Below are positions 1 through 5,875 of a stretch of 6,881 nucleotides of DNA, in pieces. The position numbers were made by a program, and so were the translations under genes. The stretch covers positions 1-6,881 of the forward strand of contig JAHJLO010000064.1 of NCBI GenBank assembly GCA_018821685.1, written 5' to 3'. The stretch comes from Patescibacteria group bacterium (GTDB lineage Bacteria; Patescibacteriota; Minisyncoccia; Phycocordibacterales; UBA12079). Within the stretch, counting starts at the first letter, position 1. Each line of letters starts with the position of its first letter. Under the pieces are notes generated by a model that searched no databases, was not told the DNA's origin, and was given only the letters and a program-made list of their open reading frames with translations.

Positions 1-451
1 GTTCTTGTATTAGTTTTAACCCCATCATAACAAGATTAAAACTTTCATTGCCTGAAGCACTTGGCCTATTAGCATTTTGAATATTTTTTGGTCCATCAAG
101 ACTAATCCCAACACTGAAATTGTTTTTTACAAAAAAATCTGCCCAGTTTTTGTTTATAAGTGTGCCATTAGTTTGAATACTGTTGCGGATTTTTTTCCCC
201 TCCGTATTAAGTTTGTTCTGTAGTGAAACTATTTTCTCATAATAATCTATGCCTGCCAAAAGGGGTTCGCCCCCGTGCCAACAAAAACCTACTGTTTCTC
301 TCTCTCCGAAAGATAACATTTTTTCTATAAGATTTGTTAAGGTTTCTGTGTCCATAATTTGTAATTTTTTACTATGTTTTCCGTTATAATAACAGTAAAT
401 ACATCTTAAATTACAACTACTGGAGACAACTTTAATTATTGGATGAAACAT
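1..451 (-). CDS. Radical SAM/SPASM-type enzyme, N-terminal part (cut by window edge)
   Basis: The first 150 residues are visible; the rest lies beyond position 1. The cluster motif CNLRCIYC gives C13, C17 and C20 (CxxxCxxC), the ligands of the [4Fe-4S] cluster that cleaves S-adenosylmethionine. GGEP follows at residues 60-63 inside WHGGEPLLAG, then IQTNGTLI at 92-99 and VGISLDGP at 114-121. This order is typical of anaerobic sulfatase-maturase and RiPP-modifying SPASM enzymes, which act on cysteine, serine or other side chains of a protein or peptide. The SPASM domain with auxiliary clusters would be C-terminal and is not visible, so the subfamily is an inference. The ATG is supported by AAAAAGGAG about 8 nt upstream. 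No sulfatase or obvious substrate gene lies in the window. The neighbouring ATPase gene is divergent, so it is not in the same operon. Confidence 0.93.
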   Translation of the reverse strand, partial: MFHPIIKVVSSSCNLRCIYCYYNGKHSKKLQIMDTETLTNLIEKMLSFGERETVGFCWHGGEPLLAGIDYYEKIVSLQNKLNTEGKKIRNSIQTNGTLINKNWADFFVKNNFSVGISLDGPKNIQNANRPSASGNESFNLVMMGLKLIQE

Positions 452-541
452 GATTTTTTCTCCTTTTTAACATGTTAAAGATCTTACATGGAGCTTTTAT
501 ATACTCACAGTGCAATACTAGAATGTGTAAATTCCTTTCTA

Positions 542-570
542 AAAGTACCATTAATATTTTAATAAGTCAA
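542..570 (-). promoter_or_regulatory. Promoter of the radical SAM gene
   Basis: On the minus strand TTGACT (570-565) is separated by exactly 17 nt from TACTTT (547-542), with a TGG extended -10 directly before the hexamer. The predicted start near 535 gives a leader of about 84 nt ending in a good Shine-Dalgarno. A 12-bp palindrome, TTAACATGTTAA, lies in that leader at 467-478, just upstream of the Shine-Dalgarno, and could be an operator or chance. Confidence 0.6.
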
Positions 571-598
571 ATATTTTCGCTGAATTATTTTCTTTGGA

Positions 599-682
599 TT
601 GCGACGGATTTTTTGAGCGAATTTTTTAAAGAAATTTGCTTTGCAAATTTCTTTAAAAAATTCGCTTAAAAAATCCTCGCAA
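599..682. repeat. Long near-perfect hairpin / inverted repeat
   Basis: Arms 617-639 and 643-665 are perfectly complementary over 23 bp around a TTT loop. Pairing continues outward with one G-T wobble (615/667) to 607-606 with 675-676, and with a single bulged C (605) to 599-604 with 677-682, about 39 paired positions in all. Both flanking genes start away from it, so it is not an ordinary terminator. Its right arm covers the -35 position of the ATPase promoter. The outer sequence on the minus strand (CTTCGTCTTTGCGAGGA) recalls dispersed palindromic intergenic repeats of many bacteria; that resemblance is from memory. Confidence 0.85.
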
Positions 683-695
683 AGACGAAGATAGT

Positions 696-704
696 TGATA
701 TAAT
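696..704 (+). promoter_or_regulatory. Extended -10 promoter of the ATPase gene, leaderless
   Basis: TGATATAAT is a perfect TATAAT (699-704) with an extended -10 TG. Transcription would start at about 711, at or one base before the A of the ATG at 712. There is no Shine-Dalgarno in front of that ATG. No good -35 hexamer is present at 676-681, which fits an extended -10 promoter. The mRNA is therefore probably leaderless. Confidence 0.6.
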
Positions 705-711
705 AAAACCC

Positions 712-3408
712 ATGAATACAAAAAACTGGACATACTCCACAATAGGAGAAATTTCTAAAAATTTAAATACAAATATTAAAAATGGTTTAGAAAGCTCGGC
801 TGTTGTCGACTTAAAAAAACAATACGGAGAAAATACTTTTGACAAACAAAAGGGTTTAGGTATTTTTGGAAAAATACTTTCTCAGTTCAAAAGCCCGCTT
901 ATTTTTATATTATTAATTGCGGGTATTTTTACAATTGTTGTTGGGGAATACACCGACGCTATTGTTATTTTTTTAGCTCTGTCTGTCAACTCAATAATTG
1001 GAACCCTTCAAGAAAACAAAGCTTCTCAGGCCTTTGATAAATTAGTTAAATCTCAGCAAAAACACGCTACTGTGGTTCGGGACGGAAAAAAGGCGATTAT
1101 TTTAGCAAAAGATTTAGTCATCGGAGATGTGGTTATTTTGGATACTGGGATGTATGTGCCAGCTGACATGAGGCTTTTTGAAGAAAAAAATATTCTTATA
1201 AACGAATCCATTCTAACAGGGGAGTGGGTTGGAGTCCCAAAAAGTTTAGAAGCTATTGATACTTCTAAAAAATTAACATTATCTAATCAGGTAAATATGG
1301 CTTGGATGGGAACTCTTATTTCTGCTGGTTATGGAAAGGGAATTGTGGTTGAAGTCGGAAGTACTACTGAAATTGGGAAGATTGCAAAAAGCTTGAATGA
1401 TATAAAAGAAGAAAAAACTCCAATAAAAAGAAATATAGAAAAGTTATCTAAGTTTTTAACTATTATAATAGGAGCTTCTTTAATTATTATTTTTGTACTG
1501 GGTATTTTGAGGGGAGAGCCTGTTTTTGAAATGGTATTGGTTGCCATTGCTGTTGCAGTTGCAGCTATGCCAGAAGGACTTCCTGTCGCTGTCACTTCTG
1601 TTTTAGCCGTTGGAATGGGAGCTATTCTTAAAAAAGGAGGTTTAGTTAGAAATCTTTTAGCAGCCGAAACTCTTGGAAGCACAACTGTAATTTTAACTGA
1701 TAAAACAGGAACGATAACACAGGCAAAAATGAGTCTAGTAGAAGTTTTTACGTCTGACTCTCTTGAAAATAAAACTGGAAATATATTAAATCAAGGTGAT
1801 AATAAAGAGTTACTAAAAATGGCGGTGTTATCATCAGATGCTTTTATTGAAGAAGGAGAAGGTGCTCCCGACAAACTCATGGTAAGAGGAAGACCTCTTG
1901 AAAAAGCAATTGTGGTTGCTGGACTTGAGGTGGGGCTAAGCCAAAAAGAATTATTTGATAAAAACAAAAGAATTGATTTACTTAGTTTTGAATCAAAAAA
2001 TGGTTTTAGTGCTTCTCTAAATAAAGGTGAAAAGTCAGGAGAAAACAAATTCTTTATTAGTGGAATGCCTGAATTAATCTTAGAAAATGCTAAGTACATC
2101 TATAAAAATGGTGTTGAGAAAAAAATTACAAAAAAAGATATAGAAAAGTTTACTAAAATTCAGGAACAAAAAAGTAGTGAAGGAATGAGATTCACCGCCT
2201 TAGCCTATAAAAAAGTTGACTGGGAAAAAATACCAGAAGGCCATAAAAAGAATTCTAAAAAACTTGTAGAAGAAGTTGTTATTGTCGGTCTTTTGGCATT
2301 TAATGACCCCATAAGACCTAATGCAAAAGACGCCATAAAAGTGGCTATAGGAGCTGGAACTCGGGTTATTATGATTACCGGAGATAATCCTAATACCGCT
2401 AAAAAGATAGCCACCGAAGTCGGAATTATGAAAAAAGGTAACCAGCTTCTAACCGGTCCAGAAGTTGAGGAAATGAGCGACGAGGAGTTGTCTAAAGCAC
2501 TAAAAAATACAAGTGTTTTTGCTAGGATGGCACCTGATCAGAAACTTAGGATTTCAAGAATTTTACAAAAAGAAGGTGAGGTTGTTGCCATGACAGGAGA
2601 CGGGGTTAACGATGCTCCTGCTTTGCAGGGAGCTGATATCGGAATTGCCATGGAAAGCGGAACTGAGGTAGCCAAAGAAGCCTCGGACTTAGTTTTGTTA
2701 GACGGTGATTTTTCTGTTATAACATATGCAATCGAAGAGGGAAGAAGGATTATCGATAACTTGAAAAAGATAGTCGGTTACCTTCTTTCTACAAGTTTCA
2801 GTGAAGTCTTTTTAATTGGAGGAGCATTAGCCTTTGGAATGCCTTTACCTCTTCTTCCTGCTCAAATCCTTTGGGCCAATATGATTGAAGAAGGACTAAT
2901 GAATTTTGCTTTTGTTTTTGAACCAGGAGAAAAGGACTTAATGAAAAGAAACCCGAGATCTTCAAGGACAAAAAATATTTTAACTAAAGAAGTAAAGAGT
3001 CTTATTACCATTGTAGGTCTTGTTACTGGAATATTCCTTCTTGCTATTTATTGGCTGGTAATGCAATTTAATTTAAGTATTGAAGAAGTTCGAACTATAA
3101 TGTTTGCAGTGGTTTCTGTAGATACGGTATTCTTTGCTTTTTCTTTTAAAGCGTTGGATAAACCTATTTGGAAAGAAAATATCTTTTCTAATAAATACTT
3201 GTTGTTTTCTTGGGGAACCAGTCTTTCACTTCTGTTAGTCGCCCTGTTTTTCCCTCCAATAAAAAATATGCTTTCTTTAACCACTTTGAATGGGCCAGAA
3301 CTATTATTTTTGTTAGGTGTTGGAATTCTTAATCTATTTATTATAGAGATTACAAAATATTTTGTTTTTGAAAGAGTAAATAAAAAAGCTAAGTTAAAAT
3401 TAGCTTAA
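712..3408 (+). CDS. P2-type cation-transporting ATPase
   Basis: This membrane pump of 898 residues is full length for the P2 family (SERCA/PMCA/Na,K-like). Order: cation-ATPase N-terminal region (about 5-50), TM1-TM2 (61-77, 80-100), actuator domain, TM3-TM4 (248-266, 272-298) with PEGLP at 287-291, phosphorylated Asp D330 in DKTGT, nucleotide domain (about 345-545), TGD at 556-558, hinge TGDGVNDAP at 628-636, and TM5-TM10 (688-708, 716-735, 764-784, 795-815, 829-848, 863-885). Compared with SERCA, the ion-site acids E309 (here E288) and E771 (E698) and N796 (N723) are kept; N768 becomes Ser (S695), T799 becomes Glu (E726) and D800 becomes Glu (E727). Two catalytic motifs are altered: TGES is TGEW (169-172) and KGAPE is SGMPE (450-454). 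It should couple ATP hydrolysis to cation transport, but the ion cannot be read reliably. The start is set by the -10 element immediately upstream. Confidence 0.95.
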   Translation: MNTKNWTYSTIGEISKNLNTNIKNGLESSAVVDLKKQYGENTFDKQKGLGIFGKILSQFKSPLIFILLIAGIFTIVVGEYTDAIVIFLALSVNSIIGTLQENKASQAFDKLVKSQQKHATVVRDGKKAIILAKDLVIGDVVILDTGMYVPADMRLFEEKNILINESILTGEWVGVPKSLEAIDTSKKLTLSNQVNMAWMGTLISAGYGKGIVVEVGSTTEIGKIAKSLNDIKEEKTPIKRNIEKLSKFLTIIIGASLIIIFVLGILRGEPVFEMVLVAIAVAVAAMPEGLPVAVTSVLAVGMGAILKKGGLVRNLLAAETLGSTTVILTDKTGTITQAKMSLVEVFTSDSLENKTGNILNQGDNKELLKMAVLSSDAFIEEGEGAPDKLMVRGRPLEKAIVVAGLEVGLSQKELFDKNKRIDLLSFESKNGFSASLNKGEKSGENKFFISGMPELILENAKYIYKNGVEKKITKKDIEKFTKIQEQKSSEGMRFTALAYKKVDWEKIPEGHKKNSKKLVEEVVIVGLLAFNDPIRPNAKDAIKVAIGAGTRVIMITGDNPNTAKKIATEVGIMKKGNQLLTGPEVEEMSDEELSKALKNTSVFARMAPDQKLRISRILQKEGEVVAMTGDGVNDAPALQGADIGIAMESGTEVAKEASDLVLLDGDFSVITYAIEEGRRIIDNLKKIVGYLLSTSFSEVFLIGGALAFGMPLPLLPAQILWANMIEEGLMNFAFVFEPGEKDLMKRNPRSSRTKNILTKEVKSLITIVGLVTGIFLLAIYWLVMQFNLSIEEVRTIMFAVVSVDTVFFAFSFKALDKPIWKENIFSNKYLLFSWGTSLSLLLVALFFPPIKNMLSLTTLNGPELLFLLGVGILNLFIIEITKYFVFERVNKKAKLKLA

Positions 3409-3432
3409 ATCAAAGAATTTATTAAAATAGAT

Positions 3433-3460
3433 ACAGCTCTGACCGAAAGGCCAGAGCTGT
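3433..3460. terminator. Hairpin between converging genes, probable bidirectional terminator
   Basis: Arms 3433-3444 and 3449-3460 form a 12-bp stem with one A-C mismatch, closed by a GAAA tetraloop. It lies 25 bp after the ATPase stop and 51 bp after the small membrane-protein stop. Neither side carries a clean U tract (TGTACAAAAA on plus, ATCTATTTT on minus), so termination strength is uncertain. A second weak AT-rich hairpin is at 3473-3493. Confidence 0.6.
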
Positions 3461-3510
3461 TGTACAAAAAGGTAATAAAAAATCCTTTTATTAATTCGGC
3501 ACCATATTTT

Positions 3511-3765
3511 TTAAGAAGTTTCTTTGGCATCATCGTAAGGAATGATTGCTGCTATGATTAAAATTATTCCTAAAAATATCAGCCAACTTCCCGGGTGTAA
3601 ATCATATCCCTTGAAAAGGATATTCCAGGACGATCCAATAAAACCAAAAAAATTACTCACTATTTTTGTAATCATTTTGATATCGAGATCTAAACCTCCC
3701 AAAAGTAGCCAAATTCCCATTAATGCCAACACTATCCTTGAAAAAAACTCTTCCTTTTTAATCAT
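3511..3765 (-). CDS. Small two-helix membrane protein, unknown function
   Basis: The product has 84 residues and I do not recognise a family. A charged N-terminus (MIKKEEFF) precedes a first hydrophobic segment at about 10-24. A middle part of about 30 residues is moderately hydrophobic and contains KGYDLHPGSW. A second membrane segment (about 59-76) is followed by a short acidic tail, PYDDAKETS. Start ATG is backed by AAAGGAG about 7 nt upstream (GTAAAGGAG). It lies 48 nt after the 87-residue gene on the same strand and has no evident promoter of its own, so the two are probably co-transcribed. The opposite strand is also open here, but the Shine-Dalgarno and the membrane-protein composition favour this strand. 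Confidence 0.75.
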   Translation of the reverse strand: MIKKEEFFSRIVLALMGIWLLLGGLDLDIKMITKIVSNFFGFIGSSWNILFKGYDLHPGSWLIFLGIILIIAAIIPYDDAKETS

Positions 3766-3813
3766 TTTTTTCTCCTTTACCGAGCATTAAACTGATTTGT
3801 TGTACGCAAAGGT

Positions 3814-4077
3814 TTAACCAACAAATATTTCTTCAGAATCCCATTTTGCACTTATTCCTTTAACGAATTGATTTTTTCCAGTAGGAGTGTTAAAGATAAT
3901 AATATCAACGTAAGGACAGTCTTTAATCCTGAAAGAAATTACATCTCCGGATACCTCAAGGGATTTCACTGTAAGATCTTTAAGCGGACCAATCCTTAAT
4001 CTTTTTCCTATAACTTGATTTATGTCAAAATTTGGATCTTTTAAGGAATTAACTAAACTAATAGGTTCTTTTTCCAT
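3814..4077 (-). CDS. Small hypothetical protein, 87 residues
   Basis: I do not recognise the family. The protein is soluble by composition, with no signal peptide or membrane helix. The centre (residues 21-63) alternates hydrophobic and charged residues in short strand-like stretches (VIGKRLRIG, LTVKSLEV, VISFRIK, YVDIIIFN), suggesting a small beta-rich fold. One cysteine is present (C54), so metal binding by Cys pairs is unlikely. ATG start is supported by AGAGGAG about 6 nt upstream, and a promoter lies about 45 nt upstream. It is the first gene of a probable two-gene operon with the small membrane protein at 3511-3765, which may hint at a shared membrane-associated role, but that is speculation. 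Confidence 0.8.
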   Translation of the reverse strand: MEKEPISLVNSLKDPNFDINQVIGKRLRIGPLKDLTVKSLEVSGDVISFRIKDCPYVDIIIFNTPTGKNQFVKGISAKWDSEEIFVG

Positions 4078-4129
4078 TTTTTCTCCTCTGTCAGGGATTT
4101 AATAAAGATTTTTTAAAATTCTAGGAATA

Positions 4130-4158
4130 AACATATCACAGTTTTTTGCCTTAGGCAA
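4130..4158 (-). promoter_or_regulatory. Promoter of the two small minus-strand genes
   Basis: On the minus strand TTGCCT (4158-4153) is followed after 17 nt by TATGTT (4135-4130), with TGTGA before the hexamer providing an extended -10. The predicted start near 4123 gives a leader of about 46 nt that ends in the AGAGGAG ribosome site. The -35 overlaps the 13-nt palindrome TTGCCTTAGGCAA (4146-4158), a possible operator. Confidence 0.55.
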
Positions 4159-4183
4159 TATTTTAGTGGTTTTTTATAAAAAG

Positions 4184-4192
4184 TGTTATTAT
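4184..4192 (+). promoter_or_regulatory. Extended -10 promoter of rmuC, leaderless
   Basis: TGTTATTAT (hexamer TATTAT at 4187-4192) places transcription start at 4199, exactly the A of the ATG chosen for rmuC. No Shine-Dalgarno is present. A -35 is not evident. The arrangement matches the ATPase promoter at 696-704. Confidence 0.5.
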
Positions 4193-4198
4193 TTAATC

Positions 4199-5257
4199 AT
4201 GGAAATATTCTTAACAGTTTTAGTTGTTTTATTAATTGTAGCCATCGGGATAATGGCGTATTTTCTGTTTATTTTGGTGAATAAAAAGGGAGATGAAAAT
4301 AATGAAGACAAAAGTTTTCTTCTTCTTCAAAACCAATTAAACGAGCTTACACGGACTATTGATTCAAGGATAGGTGAGTCTTCGAAAATGATGAATGAGT
4401 CTGTTAGAAGCCAATTTGGGGAGTCACAGAAGCTTATAAAAGACATTACCGAACAGATGACCGAAGTAAAAGAAACCAACAAGCAGGTTTTTTCTATGAC
4501 CGAACAATTACAAAATCTTGAAAAAGTTTTAAAAAATCAAAAACAAAGAGGGAATTTAGGCGAAGCTGGTCTAGAATTAATTTTAGGTAATATTCTTCCT
4601 CCAAGTGCTTATCAAATGCAGTATTCTTTTAAAGACGGAGATATTGTGGATGCAGTAATTCACACCAAAGATGGAATCATTCCGGTTGACGCAAAATTCT
4701 CTTTGGATAACTATAATCGGATTGTAAACGAGGACGATGAAGACAAAAAACTTGAACTAGAAAAAGAATTTAAGAATGATTTAAAGAAGAGAATTGATGA
4801 GACTTCTAAATATATAAAACCAAAAGAGGGAACTTTACCTTTTGCAATCATGTATATTCCAGCGGAAGCGATTTATTATGACTTACTTGTGAATGAAGTA
4901 GGGACTATCAAAGTAAATACAAAATCTCTAATAGAATATGCTTACCGAGATAGAAAGGTTATTATAGTTTCGCCAACAACCTTTGTCGCTTATTTGAGTA
5001 CAATTTTGCAAGGATTCAAAGCTTTTAAAATTGAAGAGTCAGCCATAACTATTATTAAAAATGTTGAGAAACTGCAGGGTCATATAAGAGCTTACGATAG
5101 CTTCCATTCAAAATTAGGAAACTCTCTAGCAACAACAGTAAATCACTATAATACCTCTAGAAAAGAATTAGGGAAGATTGATAAAGATGTTGCGAGGATA
5201 ACAGGGGAATCTCCTGAAATAGAAAGACTAGAACTCGATAAACCCAACAGAGAATAG
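4199..5257 (+). CDS. rmuC: RmuC-family DNA recombination protein
   Basis: The product has 352 residues. A single N-terminal membrane anchor (about 3-27) is followed by a basic-acidic linker, a long coiled coil rich in Glu, Gln and Lys (about 40-117) and the RmuC nuclease-like domain. RGNLGE at 117-122 opens that domain. The PD-(D/E)XK-like core is D151 in IVDAVI and D164-A-K166 in IPVDAKFSLDNY, then PFAIMYIPAEAIYYDLL (214-230) and VIIVSPTTFVAYL (254-266). Family knowledge: RmuC limits inversions and rearrangements at short repeats and is thought to act as a membrane-associated nuclease. An upstream in-frame GTG at 4166 would add 11 residues, but that lies upstream of the -10 element. The ATG at 4199 falls exactly at the predicted transcription start, so I prefer it. 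No terminator follows before the next promoter at 5267. Confidence 0.93.
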   Translation: MEIFLTVLVVLLIVAIGIMAYFLFILVNKKGDENNEDKSFLLLQNQLNELTRTIDSRIGESSKMMNESVRSQFGESQKLIKDITEQMTEVKETNKQVFSMTEQLQNLEKVLKNQKQRGNLGEAGLELILGNILPPSAYQMQYSFKDGDIVDAVIHTKDGIIPVDAKFSLDNYNRIVNEDDEDKKLELEKEFKNDLKKRIDETSKYIKPKEGTLPFAIMYIPAEAIYYDLLVNEVGTIKVNTKSLIEYAYRDRKVIIVSPTTFVAYLSTILQGFKAFKIEESAITIIKNVEKLQGHIRAYDSFHSKLGNSLATTVNHYNTSRKELGKIDKDVARITGESPEIERLELDKPNRE

Positions 5258-5266
5258 TTTTATTCC

Positions 5267-5295
5267 TTGACTTTGTTGGTGTTTTTTGCTATAAT
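5267..5295 (+). promoter_or_regulatory. Consensus sigma70-type promoter driving a non-coding transcript
   Basis: TTGACT (5267-5272), a 17-nt spacer and TATAAT (5290-5295) preceded by TGC (extended -10): the strongest promoter in the window. Predicted start is about 5302. It lies 10 bp after the rmuC stop and no protein gene follows, so it most likely drives an RNA gene. Confidence 0.75.
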
Positions 5296-5301
5296 TAATG
5301 G

Positions 5302-5562
5302 GAAATTAGAGTTTTTTAAATTACTATTTTAACTACGGCTACAAGATTATATCTTAGTAGGTAAAAGGAAAGACTTTGCGCTGTATAAAAAATATCCAGA
5401 ATCACACGGTTGAGGAGCCTGCATTTCATCAGAAATAATGGTCTTCCAGATTCTAGGCGGTAAGCTATAGTTAGAGGAATTGCATTAGCTAAAATAGTAA
5501 TTTAAAAAACTTTATAAATTTAAAAATCACGAACGACTTAACTGTTCGTGATTTTTAAATTT
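5302..5562 (+). ncRNA. Candidate structured RNA 1, family unknown
   Basis: The predicted transcript of about 260 nt runs from the 5267 promoter to the terminator at 5516-5562. P1, the closing stem, pairs 5310-5331 with 5490-5511 over 22 perfect bp and can continue past one mismatch (5333-5335 with 5486-5488). Inside, P2 is a hairpin at 5339-5360 with nine pairs, one bulged A and a TAT loop. P3 pairs 5367-5374 with 5441-5447 (GGAA-GAC with GTCTTCC, one bulged A) and encloses a small hairpin, ATTTC/GAAAT (5423-5436). P4 can pair ATTCT (5450-5454) with GGAAT (5476-5480). No ORF of note runs through it. I could not match it to tmRNA, SRP RNA, RNase P RNA or 6S RNA, although a long closing stem with an open interior is 6S-like in outline. 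Folding was done by eye. Confidence 0.5.
5516..5562. terminator. Intrinsic terminator with a 19-bp perfect stem
   Basis: Arms 5516-5534 and 5544-5562 pair perfectly around the loop GACTTAACT. The core is ATCACGAAC/GTTCGTGAT, and T tracts lie on both strands, so it can work in either direction. On plus it ends candidate RNA 1 and any rmuC read-through. Confidence 0.85.
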
Positions 5563-5590
5563 TACTTTTAGGCAAAAATGGTTTCGATTG

Positions 5591-5599
5591 TTATCCACA
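5591..5599 (+). promoter_or_regulatory. DnaA-box match (9/9)
   Basis: TTATCCACA is identical to the classical strong DnaA box. It lies about 25 bp upstream of a TATAAT at 5624-5629, so DnaA binding could influence a transcript starting there. Related weaker sites are at 5864-5872 (minus, 8/9) and 5907-5915 (plus, 7/9). Confidence 0.45.
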
Positions 5600-5623
5600 G
5601 GTATGCTTTTGATAGTTATTGTA

Positions 5624-5629
5624 TATAAT
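5624..5629 (+). promoter_or_regulatory. Possible -10 element for a second non-coding transcript
   Basis: A perfect TATAAT in GTATATAATATAAAT would start transcription near 5636, at the base of the 25-bp stem. No convincing -35 or correctly spaced TG extension is present, and AT-rich sequence gives such hexamers by chance, so support is weak. Confidence 0.3.
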
Positions 5630-5631
5630 AT

Positions 5632-5802
5632 AAATATCCTTGATAGGAGATAATAAAAACAAACGCGTAAGTACTTATTTTCGTGAATTGATCTATTCGA
5701 CGTAAGCAAGCGATACTATAGTTTTATCTATGTTAAGTTGATGTCTTAACCTTGCTTGTATTAGTGCACCAGCTTGGTTATTATCTCCTATCAAGGATAT
5801 TT
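5632..5802. repeat. 25-bp perfect inverted repeat enclosing a foldable core (candidate RNA 2)
   Basis: Arms 5632-5656 and 5778-5802 are perfectly complementary over 25 bp, with 121 nt between. The core folds further. One hairpin pairs 5682-5688 with 5695-5702 (CGT-GAAT, one bulged G). A nested hairpin pairs AAGCAAG (5704-5710) with CTTGCTT (5751-5757) and contains GTTAAG/CTTAAC (5732-5737/5745-5750). A short ORF crossing it on minus lacks a ribosome site. It may be the body of a plus transcript (start near 5636, end at the 5921-5942 terminator), of a minus transcript (start near 5869, end at 5516), or a MITE-like insertion. No flanking target duplication is visible. Confidence 0.7.
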
Positions 5803-5863
5803 TCTGTTTAAATATGTTTATTTAAACCTACATCAATTTTACTCCTTTTTCTCTCAAAATTAC

Positions 5864-5872
5864 TGTGGATAG
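5864..5872 (-). promoter_or_regulatory. DnaA-box-like site (8/9)
   Basis: Read on the minus strand this is CTATCCACA, one mismatch from TTATCCACA and in opposite orientation to the site at 5591. Together the two flank the inverted-repeat element nearly symmetrically. Confidence 0.35.
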
Positions 5873-5875
5873 TAC

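Noticed and set aside
472..669. Plus-strand open frame of 65 codons between the radical SAM and ATPase genes
   Set aside because: No ribosome site, low-complexity composition, covers the reverse of the radical SAM promoter and ends inside the long hairpin.
1329..3284. Several minus-strand open frames inside the ATPase gene
   Set aside because: They are reverse shadows of a well-supported 898-residue gene with complete family motifs; none has an initiation signal.
3542..3790. Plus-strand open frame of 82 codons opposite the small membrane protein
   Set aside because: No Shine-Dalgarno or promoter; the minus frame has both a strong ribosome site and a plausible two-helix protein.
4166..4198. 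GTG start extending RmuC by 11 residues
   Set aside because: It lies upstream of the likely -10 element and has no ribosome site; the ATG at 4199 puts the membrane anchor directly at the N-terminus, as usual in RmuC.
5424..5440. Hammerhead-like CTGATGA on the minus strand
   Set aside because: The matching GAAA box and flanking stems are missing.
5361..5466. RNase P RNA, suggested by AGGAAAGAC and GCGGTAAG
   Set aside because: The remaining conserved regions (notably the 3' ACAGAA...GGCTTA block) are absent and the RNA is too short; the matches are likely chance.
5527..5709. Minus-strand open frame of 60 codons in the structured region
   Set aside because: It starts with TTG without a ribosome site and runs through the 25-bp repeat arm and the terminator; composition is unlike a protein.
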